Assembly: GCF_006716865.1 (NCBI RefSeq)
Contig: NZ_VFPT01000001.1
Span: forward strand, 3,033,001 to 3,097,000
Origin: Roseinatronobacter monicus
GTDB taxonomy: Bacteria; Pseudomonadota; Alphaproteobacteria; Rhodobacterales; Rhodobacteraceae
Length of the DNA: 64,000 nt
Direction of reading: 5' to 3'
Position 1 is the stretch's first letter; the number at the start of each line of letters is the position of its first letter. The translations under genes were made by a program, and so were the position numbers. Below the pieces are notes generated by a model that worked only from the letters and a program-made list of their open reading frames with translations, was not told the DNA's origin and did not search any database. Below, piece by piece: positions 24,772 through 33,352 of this stretch.

Positions 24772-26370
24772 GTGACACGGAAATATATGCTCGCCGGCAC
24801 ATCGATGCTGGCACTGGTCGGGGTTTCGGCACCCGCGATCGCACAAGAACGCGTCGCGCCAGTCGAGATTTTCACCACCACTGAATCCTATGACCCGATC
24901 CGCTATGAAGGCGCGTTTATCATCGCCGAAGCATGGCGCGAACTAGGGCTGGATGTATCGGTGCGGCCGATGGAATTCAGCACCCTGCTGGACCGTTTCT
25001 ATTCGGAACAGGATTTCGACGCGACCATTCTGGGCTGGTCAGGCCGCGTGGACCGGCTGGACCCGCAATTCTTCCTTGGCACGCTGGACAGCCGTCAGGC
25101 CGAATTGGGCGCCAACAACCCCGGTGGATATGACAACCCGGATTATGATGCGCTCTATGACGCACAGGGGGCCGAGTTCGACATCGAGGCGCGCCGCGAC
25201 CTCGTCCATGAGATGCAAGATGTGTATATGGGCGACGTACCGGTCGTGGTGCTGTTTCACCGCGATGAAGTGGTGGCCTATAACAACACCCAATTCACCA
25301 ATATGAACGCGATGGCAGGCGAAGGCCTGTATTCCGAATGGGTGCCGATGGAGGCAGAACCCGTAGGCGACCGCACCACCCTGCGCATCGGTGGCCCACA
25401 GGAGCCGGACAATATCAACCCGCTTGCCTCGACCTCTGTTTGGGGTTGGAAGTGGATGCGCATGTATTATGACCGTCTGGTGCGCCTGTCCCCCGATGTA
25501 GAGCCTGTGCCTTGGGCGGCTGAACGCGTCGATCCTGTCGATGATGTCACGATTGAAGTGACCCTGCGCGAAGGCATGACCTTCCATGACGGAGAGCCGC
25601 TGACCGCAGAAGATATCGCTTTTACCTTCAACTACTACATGGACAGCGAGTATAGCTACTTCAATTCCTATCTCGCGCCCATTGAGTCGGTCGAGGTGAC
25701 AGGCGATCGGACAGTGCGTTTTAATCTGTCGGAACCCTCTGCACCCTTTGCGACCATCACACTCAGCCAGATCCCGATCCTGCCTGCGCATATCTGGTCG
25801 GAAATCGACAACCCGCAAGACCTGACACCAGAACAGATTCCGACTGTCGGGTCCGGCCCCTTCGCGTTCGAGCGCTATGATCGCGGCGAATTCATGTCGC
25901 TGACCACAAACCGCGACCATTTCCATGCGGACGAGATTTCCGTGGATGGCGTAGAGTTCCAGATCTTCGCCGATGCGGAAGGTGTGTTCACTGCACTCCA
26001 GACCGGCGAGATCGACATGACCGCTTGGCGGATGGAGCCGGGGCAGATCCCGCTGGCCGAAGGCAATGACGACCTGACCGTCGTATCGGTGCCTGATTTC
26101 GGCTATTTCCACATGACCTACAATCTGCGCCGCGAACCCTTCGATGATCGCGCCGTGCGGCGTGCGCTGACAATGGCAATGGACCGCGAGCGGATGGTCA
26201 ATGTGCTGCTGGACGGGCGCGGCGAGGTGGGCACCACTGTGGTCGCACCGGTCAATGCCTATTGGCACAACCCCTTTGTCGAGCGGTTCGAGTATGACAT
26301 GGACGCCGCCCGCGCAGAGCTGGAAGAGGCTGGTTATAGCTGGGACAGCGAAGGCCACTTGCAGCGCTGA
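24772..26370 (+). CDS. ABC transporter substrate-binding protein (SBP_bac_5), apparently circularly permuted
   Basis: A 532-residue exported protein (signal peptide to about AIAQ, residue 25) of the peptide/nickel binding family. Its order is reversed. Residues 26-195 look like the usual C-terminal segment: ESYDPIRYEGAFIIAEAW, then PMEFSTLLDRF, FDATILGWSGRVD, NPGGYDNPDYDALYD and DVPVVVLFHRDEVVAYN. Residues 200-532 are the usual N-terminal and central part: TLRIGGPQEPDNINPL, EVTLREGMTFHDGEPLTAED, VGSGPFAFERYDRGE and FDDRAVRRALTMAMDRER, ending at the point (EEAGYSWDSEGHLQR) where the other segment would normally continue. GTG start with GGGGAGAAGC upstream. First gene of the operon. Substrate unknown. 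Confidence 0.88.
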   Translation: MTRKYMLAGTSMLALVGVSAPAIAQERVAPVEIFTTTESYDPIRYEGAFIIAEAWRELGLDVSVRPMEFSTLLDRFYSEQDFDATILGWSGRVDRLDPQFFLGTLDSRQAELGANNPGGYDNPDYDALYDAQGAEFDIEARRDLVHEMQDVYMGDVPVVVLFHRDEVVAYNNTQFTNMNAMAGEGLYSEWVPMEAEPVGDRTTLRIGGPQEPDNINPLASTSVWGWKWMRMYYDRLVRLSPDVEPVPWAAERVDPVDDVTIEVTLREGMTFHDGEPLTAEDIAFTFNYYMDSEYSYFNSYLAPIESVEVTGDRTVRFNLSEPSAPFATITLSQIPILPAHIWSEIDNPQDLTPEQIPTVGSGPFAFERYDRGEFMSLTTNRDHFHADEISVDGVEFQIFADAEGVFTALQTGEIDMTAWRMEPGQIPLAEGNDDLTVVSVPDFGYFHMTYNLRREPFDDRAVRRALTMAMDRERMVNVLLDGRGEVGTTVVAPVNAYWHNPFVERFEYDMDAARAELEEAGYSWDSEGHLQR

Positions 26371-26451
26371 TCCTGCCAATGCCCCCAATGCCCTGCCGCA
26401 GTACGATGCGGCAGGGCAGATTTTTTCAAGCCCGCGCAGAAAGTTCAGGCA

Positions 26452-27429
26452 ATGACACGCCGCACCTATCTGATCAAACGCGTCATTCAGGCGATATTCT
26501 CGCTTTGGATTATTGCGACGATCCTGTTTTTCCTGTTCCGCATGGGCCTGCCAGACCCGACCGCGGCGCTGATCACCGAAGGGCTGAATGCCGAACAGCG
26601 CGCCGCTGTGCGCGCGCAGTTCGGGCTGGAAGACCCGCTTTGGCGGCAATATGTGCTGTTTCTGACCAATGCCGTACAGGGCGAATTTGGCACCTCTTTC
26701 AGCTACCGCGCACCGGTTTCAGAAATCGTCTGGGAACGGCTGGGCAATACCATGATCCTGATGCTGGCCGCGATTGTGCTGGCTTATGGCATCGGTGTGC
26801 CCTTGGGTGCATGGCTGTCATGGCGGCGCGGGTCGCGCACGGACACAGTGGGCATTTTCGTGGGCCTGATGTTCCGCTCTGCGCCGATGTTCTGGACAGG
26901 CATGATTGCGATCCTTGTTTTCGGCGTGGGGCTGTCGATCTTCCCGACGTCCGGTATGCGCACGCTGCCCTATGACGCAGACGGATTTCTGGACAAGATT
27001 TTCACGCTCGATTTCTTGTGGCACGCAATTTTGCCCGTGTTGATCGTGGCGCTGTATTATCTCGGCTCGCCGCTGCTGATTATGCGCAACACGATGCTGG
27101 AAGTTTACGGCGAGGATTTCATTGAGATGGCCCGCGCCAAAGGCCTGCAGGAACGCGACATTCTGTATAAACACGCAGCGCGCAACGCACTTTTGCCGGT
27201 TGTGACGCAACTGGCCGTGACCATCGGGCTGGCCGCTGGCGGGCAGGTGGTGGTCGAGGTGGTGTTTTCATGGCCCGGTTTGGGCCGCGAAATTCTAAAC
27301 GCCGTGCGCACATCCGACTTTCCACTGGCGCAAGCCAGTTTCCTGATCATGGCGGCGTTCGTGATTACACTGAACCTGCTGGTCGACATTTTGTATACCA
27401 CACTTGACCCAAGGGTGAGCTTCCGATGA
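26452..27429 (+). CDS. ABC transporter permease, DppB/OppB type
   Basis: A 325-residue inner-membrane permease with six helices and typical features of the first permease of peptide/nickel transporters: RTYLIKRVIQAIFSLWIIAT at the N-terminus, the GLEDPLWRQYVLFL periplasmic segment and the EAA loop EDFIEMARAKGLQERDIL that contacts the ATPase. It ends with VDILYTTLDPRVSF. It is 82 bp after the binding-protein gene and overlaps the next permease by ATGA. It has normal length, unlike its partner permease. Confidence 0.93.
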   Translation: MTRRTYLIKRVIQAIFSLWIIATILFFLFRMGLPDPTAALITEGLNAEQRAAVRAQFGLEDPLWRQYVLFLTNAVQGEFGTSFSYRAPVSEIVWERLGNTMILMLAAIVLAYGIGVPLGAWLSWRRGSRTDTVGIFVGLMFRSAPMFWTGMIAILVFGVGLSIFPTSGMRTLPYDADGFLDKIFTLDFLWHAILPVLIVALYYLGSPLLIMRNTMLEVYGEDFIEMARAKGLQERDILYKHAARNALLPVVTQLAVTIGLAAGGQVVVEVVFSWPGLGREILNAVRTSDFPLAQASFLIMAAFVITLNLLVDILYTTLDPRVSFR

Positions 27430-29144
27430 CCCTTCCCCCGATTTTACGCGCGGCTATGGGGCCGCTGCGGCTGATGATGCAAGACCGGCTGGCCGTGATC
27501 GGCATGTGCGTGCTGGGGGTGATTGTTGCCATGGCGCTGTTTGCGCCGGTGCTGTCGCCCCATGACCCGCGCCATATCAATGAAATCGAGGATGGCTCGG
27601 TTCTGGCGCGGGGGGCGGACGCTTGGGAATTGCGCGAAAGTCTTGGTCCGCTGGCCCTGAATGACGCCGCACAACGCGGCGATCAGTCCATCATTGTCGG
27701 GCGCAGCGGCACAGTCTGGACGCGGGCTGACACAGGTGACTGGACACGCATTGACGTTGCAACCGAGGCCGACCTCAATGCGGTCGATCTGAATGCGGAC
27801 GGGCGTGCGGTCGTGGCTGGCACGCAAGGCACGATCCTGCTGGGCACAGGTGCCGACTGGCAACTTGTGCCTGCGCCAGAAGCGGATTTGCGCGGCGTCA
27901 AATGGCTGGACACGGAACGCGCGCTGATTGTTGGCGCGAATGAAGAAATCTGGCTGCTGGATGCCGCCGCAGGCACGTTTTCCGAAATCGACAGCCCCGT
28001 TGGGCGCGGCTTTCCGCTGAACGCTGTCGCACTGGATGCAGACGGCACCGCGATGATCGTGGGCGAGCGGGGGCTGGCCATCCGCTATGACCCTGAGACC
28101 GGAGCGGCAGAGCTGGAACGCATCGGCTCCAGCCGCGATCTGAACCATATCCATATCGCGCCGGACGGGGCCGCGCTGGTCGTGGGCGAACGCGGCACGC
28201 TGTTGCGGCGCGACAGTGCAGATGGCGATTGGGTCACGGACCCTGCACCCGACACCCGCGCGCTGCGCGCCGGTTGGATTGGCGATGACGGGCGCGCGGT
28301 TGCCGCAGGGCGCAATGGCATCATCATGGAATGGGACGGTGCCGCGTGGCAGATTGTGCCGACCGAAAGCGAGCGCCATTTACGCGCGTTACTGATGGTG
28401 GGCGATGACTGGCTGGCGCTGGGGTCTGACCGGTTCGTCACCCGCCTTTCACCCCCCTCGCGCGAGCATTGGTTCGGCACCGACCATCTGGGCCGTGATC
28501 TGTTCAGCCAGAATGTGCATGGCAGCCAGATCGCGCTGCTGGTGGGTTTTCTGGGGGCCACGCTGGTCGTGCTGATCGGCACAAATGTCGGCCTGATTGC
28601 GGGCTATTATCGCGGGCGGACCGAAACGATCCTGATGCGCACGGTCGATGTGATGTATGGCATCCCGTTTGAACCCTTTGCACTGATCTTGGTGCTGTTG
28701 TTCCAGCCCAGCCTGACGATCGTCATTCTGGCGGTCAGCTTGCTGACATGGCGCACAGTCGCGCGGTTGATCCGCTCACAGGTTCTCAGCTTGCGCGAAC
28801 GGCCTTTCGTCAAGGCGGCACGCGTGGCAGGCGCGTCCGATTTGCGGATCATGTATCTGCACATCTTCCCCAATGTGCTGCCGCTGGTGTTTCTGGAACT
28901 GGCCATTATCGTCGGCGTGTCCATCATTGCCGAGGCGACGCTGTCCTTCCTTGGGCTTGGCCCACCGCAATCCATTAGCTGGGGCGGCATCTTGCATGAT
29001 GCGCGGCTGTCGGGTGCGTGGCGCACCGCGTGGTGGTGGAACCTGCCGCCGGGCATTCTTATCATGACCACAGTGCTGTCGGTCTTTTTCATCTCGCGGT
29101 CGCTGGAAGTGGTCGCAAACCCAAGATTGAGAGCGCGGCAATGA
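27426..29144 (+). CDS. DppC-type ABC permease with a large beta-propeller-like periplasmic insert
   Basis: At 572 residues this is twice the usual ~290. Residues 1-52 (helix 1 at about 22-42) and 346-572 (WFGTDHLGRDLFSQ, five helices, EAA loop ERPFVKAARVAGASDLRI) form a normal DppC-type permease. Between them, residues 53-345 contain about six and a half repeats of ~40 residues with a recurrent pattern (I/V)VG-x-x-G-(T)-(I/V): SIIVGRSGTVW, AVVAGTQGTIL, ALIVGANEEIW, AMIVGERGLAI, ALVVGERGTLL, AVAAGRNGIIM and a last half WLALGSDRFVTRL. This matches YCF48/BNR-like beta-propellers, probably seven blades with the first and last segments closing one blade. The positive-inside rule puts the insert in the periplasm. 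Confidence 0.9.
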   Translation: MTLPPILRAAMGPLRLMMQDRLAVIGMCVLGVIVAMALFAPVLSPHDPRHINEIEDGSVLARGADAWELRESLGPLALNDAAQRGDQSIIVGRSGTVWTRADTGDWTRIDVATEADLNAVDLNADGRAVVAGTQGTILLGTGADWQLVPAPEADLRGVKWLDTERALIVGANEEIWLLDAAAGTFSEIDSPVGRGFPLNAVALDADGTAMIVGERGLAIRYDPETGAAELERIGSSRDLNHIHIAPDGAALVVGERGTLLRRDSADGDWVTDPAPDTRALRAGWIGDDGRAVAAGRNGIIMEWDGAAWQIVPTESERHLRALLMVGDDWLALGSDRFVTRLSPPSREHWFGTDHLGRDLFSQNVHGSQIALLVGFLGATLVVLIGTNVGLIAGYYRGRTETILMRTVDVMYGIPFEPFALILVLLFQPSLTIVILAVSLLTWRTVARLIRSQVLSLRERPFVKAARVAGASDLRIMYLHIFPNVLPLVFLELAIIVGVSIIAEATLSFLGLGPPQSISWGGILHDARLSGAWRTAWWWNLPPGILIMTTVLSVFFISRSLEVVANPRLRARQ

Positions 29145-31426
29145 AGGATATGGCACCACAAACCCTGCTGGATGTGCGCGATCTGGCCATTCATTACCGC
29201 ACTGGTGCTGGGCCGGTGCAAGCGGTGGACGGCATTGATTTCACCATTGCGCCGGGCGAGGCGCTGGGGCTGGTGGGCGAATCCGGTTGCGGAAAAACCA
29301 CAGCGGCCAAAGCCATGCTGAAGCTGCTGCCGCCCAATGGCGAAATCCCGCGCGGCGTGATTGATTTCGCAGGCCGTGATCTGGTGCCGCTGCAAGGCGA
29401 GGATATGCGCCGTGTCCGCTGGAAGGAAATCGCGTGGATTTCGCAGGCGGCGATGAACGCGCTTGATCCGGTCTACCGTGTCGGCGATCAGATCGTCGAG
29501 GCGATGCAAGCCCATATCAAGATAGATCAGGCCGAGGGGATGGCGCAGGCGGCGGATCTGTTCCGCGCTGTGGGTCTGGACCCGTCGCGCCTGCGCGCCT
29601 ACCCGCACGAGATGTCGGGCGGCATGAAACAGCGCGCTGTCATTGCCATGGCGATGGCGCTTCAGCCGCAACTGCTGATCGCAGATGAACCGACCACCGC
29701 GCTCGATGTGGTGACACAGGCGCAAATCCTGTCGCGGCTGGCAAAGCAGCGACGCGAGCGTGGCATGGCGCTGATGTTCATCACACATGATATTTCCGTT
29801 GTGGTGCAGACCTGCGACCGCGTGGCGGTGATGTATGGCGGCAAGATCATGGAAACCGGGCCGGTGCGGCAGGTGTTCGGCCAGCCCTTCCATCCCTATA
29901 CGATGGGGCTGACAAATGCGTTCCCCACACTGGAAGGCGCGCAGCGCGAATTGATCTCCATTCCCGGCACACCGCCCAATCTGCTGGACCCGCCCAAGGG
30001 CTGTCGCTTTGCCGAACGCTGCCCCTTTGCGACCGAGCGTTGCATTGCCGAAGACCCCGCACAGCACGAGGTTGGACCCGGGCGCTATGCGGCCTGTCAT
30101 TACCCCGACCGGGTTGAGGAATTCCGCCGTGTCGCCGCCACCAATGACGCATGGGCCAAGGTCGGCCAGCGCCTGAATGAAGAAGTTACCAGCGTCACCC
30201 GCCGCGAACACAAAGAAAGTGCAGAGGTCTTGCAGGTCGAAGGGCTGGTCAAGCATTTCCCGATTCCGGGCGGGTTTTTCGGCAAATCCGAATCTTCCGT
30301 TCACGCGGTGGACGGGATTGATCTGACTTTGCAAGAAGGTGAGATTCTGGGGCTGGCAGGTGAATCCGGCTCGGGCAAAACGACGACGGGCGAAATGCTG
30401 GTGCGGTTGCAAGACCCCACCGCCGGGCGCATCGTGTCCGAGGGCGAGGATATTGCACCCCTGAAAGGGGCCGCGCTCAAGGCTTTCCGCCGCCGCGCGC
30501 AGATGGTGTTTCAAGACCCCTACCAGACGCTGAACCCGCGCTTTACCATTCAGGATATCGTGGGCGAACCGCTGACCATTCATGGCCTTGCCAAAGGGGC
30601 CAAGCGGCGCGAATTGGTGGTGCAATCGCTGGAACGCGCAGGCCTGAAACCTGCCGAGACCTATATGGAGCGTTTTCCGCATGAATTGTCGGGCGGGCAG
30701 CGCCAGCGCGTCGCCATCGCCCGCGCCATCGTGCTGGAGCCGCGATTTATTATCGCGGATGAGCCGGTGTCGATGCTGGATGTGTCCATCCGCGCAGGCG
30801 TGTTGAACCTGATGCGCCATTTCCGTGACGAGTTGGGCATTTCTTTCGTCTATGTCAGCCATGACCTGCCGACGATCCGCTATGTCGCCGACCGCACCGC
30901 GATCATGTATCTGGGTGAAATTGTCGAGGTTGGCCCCACGGAGAAGGTCATCGCCGAGCGCCGCCACCCCTATACGCAACTGCTGCTCGATGCCTCGCCC
31001 GAGCCGGACCCAAGCGTGGAAAAACCCCCGCTGGAATCGGCAGGGGAAATCCCGTCTGCAAGTGATATTCCCAACGGCTGCCGGTTCCATAACCGCTGCC
31101 CTTTGGCGACGGTTACCTGCGGCTGGGAAGGGCGCGACGTGATTGCCGCCCTTGCCGAATGGGATCTGGAGAAACGCAACCGCGACGCGCTGGGTGTGCC
31201 GGAACGCGACGAATTGGCGGTGCGCATTCCCGCGCCCAACGGTGTCACGGCGGCACGTGCGCAACTGGCCGAGGTGCTGGCCGCGCGCCCTGCGTCACTG
31301 GCCGAGGCCGCGACGGTGGAGGAGGCAGGCGATGCGCTGGTGGTGCAGTTTGCCAGCCACCCCTCGCCCAAACGGCGCAAGATTGCCGAAGGGCATGAGG
31401 TCGCTTGCGTACTCTATCCTGAATAG
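29141..31426 (+). CDS. Fused double ATPase of peptide-type ABC transporter (DppD-DppF type)
   Basis: A 761-residue cytosolic protein with two complete ATPase domains. First: Walker A GESGCGKTT (residues 46-54), signature MSGGMKQR, Walker B LLIADEP. Second: Walker A GESGSGKTT (about 406), signature LSGGQRQR, Walker B FIIADEP. Each is followed by an oligopeptide-type Cys-rich tail (RFAERCPFATERC; RFHNRCPLATVTC). In the second tail about 80 residues are inserted between the Cys cluster and the final GHEVACVLYP. Such fusions occur (GsiA), but the insert is unusual. The ATG at 29141 overlaps the permease stop; the longer frame upstream is out-of-frame permease sequence. It ends 7 bp before a converging gene. 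Confidence 0.93.
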   Translation: MKDMAPQTLLDVRDLAIHYRTGAGPVQAVDGIDFTIAPGEALGLVGESGCGKTTAAKAMLKLLPPNGEIPRGVIDFAGRDLVPLQGEDMRRVRWKEIAWISQAAMNALDPVYRVGDQIVEAMQAHIKIDQAEGMAQAADLFRAVGLDPSRLRAYPHEMSGGMKQRAVIAMAMALQPQLLIADEPTTALDVVTQAQILSRLAKQRRERGMALMFITHDISVVVQTCDRVAVMYGGKIMETGPVRQVFGQPFHPYTMGLTNAFPTLEGAQRELISIPGTPPNLLDPPKGCRFAERCPFATERCIAEDPAQHEVGPGRYAACHYPDRVEEFRRVAATNDAWAKVGQRLNEEVTSVTRREHKESAEVLQVEGLVKHFPIPGGFFGKSESSVHAVDGIDLTLQEGEILGLAGESGSGKTTTGEMLVRLQDPTAGRIVSEGEDIAPLKGAALKAFRRRAQMVFQDPYQTLNPRFTIQDIVGEPLTIHGLAKGAKRRELVVQSLERAGLKPAETYMERFPHELSGGQRQRVAIARAIVLEPRFIIADEPVSMLDVSIRAGVLNLMRHFRDELGISFVYVSHDLPTIRYVADRTAIMYLGEIVEVGPTEKVIAERRHPYTQLLLDASPEPDPSVEKPPLESAGEIPSASDIPNGCRFHNRCPLATVTCGWEGRDVIAALAEWDLEKRNRDALGVPERDELAVRIPAPNGVTAARAQLAEVLAARPASLAEAATVEEAGDALVVQFASHPSPKRRKIAEGHEVACVLYPE

Positions 31427-31432
31427 CGCGCC

Positions 31433-33220
31433 TTACCGGCCCACAGCATAAGCCTGCATCAGGCGCGGCGACGCGCCTGCGCGCAACAGCCCGTCGGCAT
31501 CCTTCGCCGCCGCCGTCAGTCGCCCGATGCTCATCGGTGGCGCGGTCTGCACATCATGGTCGCGCGCGCGCAAATCAGCGATGACCTGCGGGCCGAATGT
31601 GTCCTCGACCATGATCTGGCCGGGGCTGCGTGATCGCGGGTAGAAGCTGGCGGGAAAATGGGTCGAATGAAACAGCGGCGCATCAAGGGCCTTTTGCACC
31701 CCCATGCCGAATTCCGCGTGATACAGGAAGAATATCAGTTGCCACTGGTCCTGCTGGTCGCCGCCCGGTGTACCGAACACCATGCGCGGCTGTCCGTTTT
31801 GCATCGCAAAACTGGGCGACAGCGTGGTGCGCGGGCGTTTTCCGGGGGCCAGTGATCCGGGCAACCCCTCTTCCAGCCAGAACATCTGCGCGCGTGAATT
31901 CAGGCAAAAGCCCAAGGACGGGATCGTGGGCGCGCTTTGCAGCCAGCCGCCCGAAGGGGTGGCCGCGACCATGTTGCCCTCGGCGTCGATGACATCCAGA
32001 TGCACGGTGTCGCCGCGCTTGCGCGCCAGATGGGCCATTGTCGGTTCATAGACCGCACCATCGGTGCTGCTCAGGCGTTCCAGTGCGGCCAGCATGGCGC
32101 TGCGCTGCCCCTCGAACCCCGACACAGTGCCGGGGTTCAGGTCAAGACTGGCTTGCGTGCCGATAAGCGCGCGGCGCGCGGTGTTATACTCTTCAGACAG
32201 CAAGTCTTGCAGCGGCACATCGGTGAAATTCGGGTCCGCCAGATAGACCTCGCGGTCGGTATAGGCGAGTTTCATCGCCTCTGTGACCAGATGGATGAAT
32301 TCGGCCCCATGCGGGTCCAGCGCATGCAGGTCCATGCCCCGCAGCAGGGCGAGCGATTGCAGCAGCACCGGCCCTTGCGTCCATGGCCCACATTTCGCAA
32401 TGTCCCAGTCGCGGTGACTGCCCCAGACCGGCGCTTCGATCTGCGCGCGGTAGCCCGCCATATCAGCCGCATTCAGCACGGACCGCTGCATGTTGCCCTC
32501 GCTGTCGGGCAATTCCTGGCGGGCCAGCCACGTGTCCATCTCCTCTGCCACGAAGCCGCGATACAAGGCATCGCGCGCCGCCTCGATCTGGGCATCGCGG
32601 GACTTGAAGGATTCTGCCTCGGACAGGATGCGCGTGTAGGTGCGGGCAAGGGCGGGGTTGCGCAGCAACTGTCCCGCAACGGGCGCTTTGCCACCGGGCA
32701 GCCATGCGTCATAGGAACTTGGCCAGTTGTCGCGGAAAAAATCGGCCAGCCCGGCCAGTGTATCGGCAACGCGCGGCAGGCAGGGATGGCCTGCGCTGCA
32801 ATAGTGAATTGCCGGTTCCAGAACATCGCGCAGGGGCAGACGCCCGTAATCGCGCAACATCAGCATCCAACCGTCCCACGCGCCGGGAATAACCGTCGCC
32901 ATCAACCCGTCGCCGGGCACATGCCGCAAGCCCTGCGCGCGGTAATGCGCGATGGTCGCGCCTGCGGGGGCTGGGCCTTGTGCGCAAATCACATCAGCGC
33001 GCTGTGCTTGCGCCGACCACAAGATTGCAGGCAAGTCGCCCGCTGGTCCGTTCAGATGCGGCTCTACCACTTGCAGCACCAGACCGGCAGCCACCGCCGC
33101 GTCAAAGGCGTTCCCGCCACGCTCCAACATCGCCATCCCGACACTAGAGGCAATCCAATGGGTCGAAGTGACGACACCAAAGGTGCCAAGAATTTCAGGA
33201 CGCGTTGTAAAGCTGGTCAT
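31433..33220 (-). CDS. Gamma-glutamyltransferase family protein
   Basis: The 595-residue protein follows the GGT fold: GVVTSTHWIASSVGMAML, ERGGNAFDAAVAAGLVLQ, then the maturation site in GDTVHLDVIDAEGNMVA, where the Thr would be the autoprocessing nucleophile, and PRTTLSPSFAMQNGQPRMVFG. It differs from classical GGT: the usual glycine-rich segment GGGG after HPH/VEPH is replaced (EPHLNGPAGDLPAILW), and no signal peptide is present, so it is likely cytosolic. It may hydrolyse gamma-glutamyl or related amides, or belong to the cephalosporin-acylase-like side of the family. It converges on the ABC operon. Confidence 0.85.
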   Translation of the reverse strand: MTSFTTRPEILGTFGVVTSTHWIASSVGMAMLERGGNAFDAAVAAGLVLQVVEPHLNGPAGDLPAILWSAQAQRADVICAQGPAPAGATIAHYRAQGLRHVPGDGLMATVIPGAWDGWMLMLRDYGRLPLRDVLEPAIHYCSAGHPCLPRVADTLAGLADFFRDNWPSSYDAWLPGGKAPVAGQLLRNPALARTYTRILSEAESFKSRDAQIEAARDALYRGFVAEEMDTWLARQELPDSEGNMQRSVLNAADMAGYRAQIEAPVWGSHRDWDIAKCGPWTQGPVLLQSLALLRGMDLHALDPHGAEFIHLVTEAMKLAYTDREVYLADPNFTDVPLQDLLSEEYNTARRALIGTQASLDLNPGTVSGFEGQRSAMLAALERLSSTDGAVYEPTMAHLARKRGDTVHLDVIDAEGNMVAATPSGGWLQSAPTIPSLGFCLNSRAQMFWLEEGLPGSLAPGKRPRTTLSPSFAMQNGQPRMVFGTPGGDQQDQWQLIFFLYHAEFGMGVQKALDAPLFHSTHFPASFYPRSRSPGQIMVEDTFGPQVIADLRARDHDVQTAPPMSIGRLTAAAKDADGLLRAGASPRLMQAYAVGR

Positions 33221-33352
33221 GGGGGCGGGTATTCCTTGTGCAGTTCAGATGACAGCGCGCGGCTGCGTCGGGTCAGGTTGCGGTAAGGCCCAACATGCAG
33301 CAAGCAGATGCGATTGTCACCGCCCCCCGGCTTTTCTTGCCGCGCCCGCACA

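Noticed and set aside
25039..26649. 536-codon minus-strand frame
   Set aside because: Antisense to the binding-protein gene; no recognisable domain and composition typical of a shadow.
27426..29144. Propeller insert as an independent gene inserted between two permease fragments
   Set aside because: The reading frame is open through all 572 codons with no internal start or stop signals at the borders, and the permease halves join exactly at the usual loop.
28607..31264. Very long open frame (885 codons) on the minus strand
   Set aside because: It lies antisense to the permease and fused ATPase genes, whose domains are unmistakable. The translation is rich in His, Arg, Gln and Cys with no domain, as expected for an antisense shadow in GC-rich coding DNA.
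29141..31426. Double ATPase as a chimera caused by an assembly error
   Set aside because: The frame is continuous, both halves have complete motifs and the fusion type is known from GsiA-like proteins.
31937..33286. 449-codon plus-strand frame
   Set aside because: Antisense to the gamma-glutamyltransferase-like gene, whose motifs are clear.
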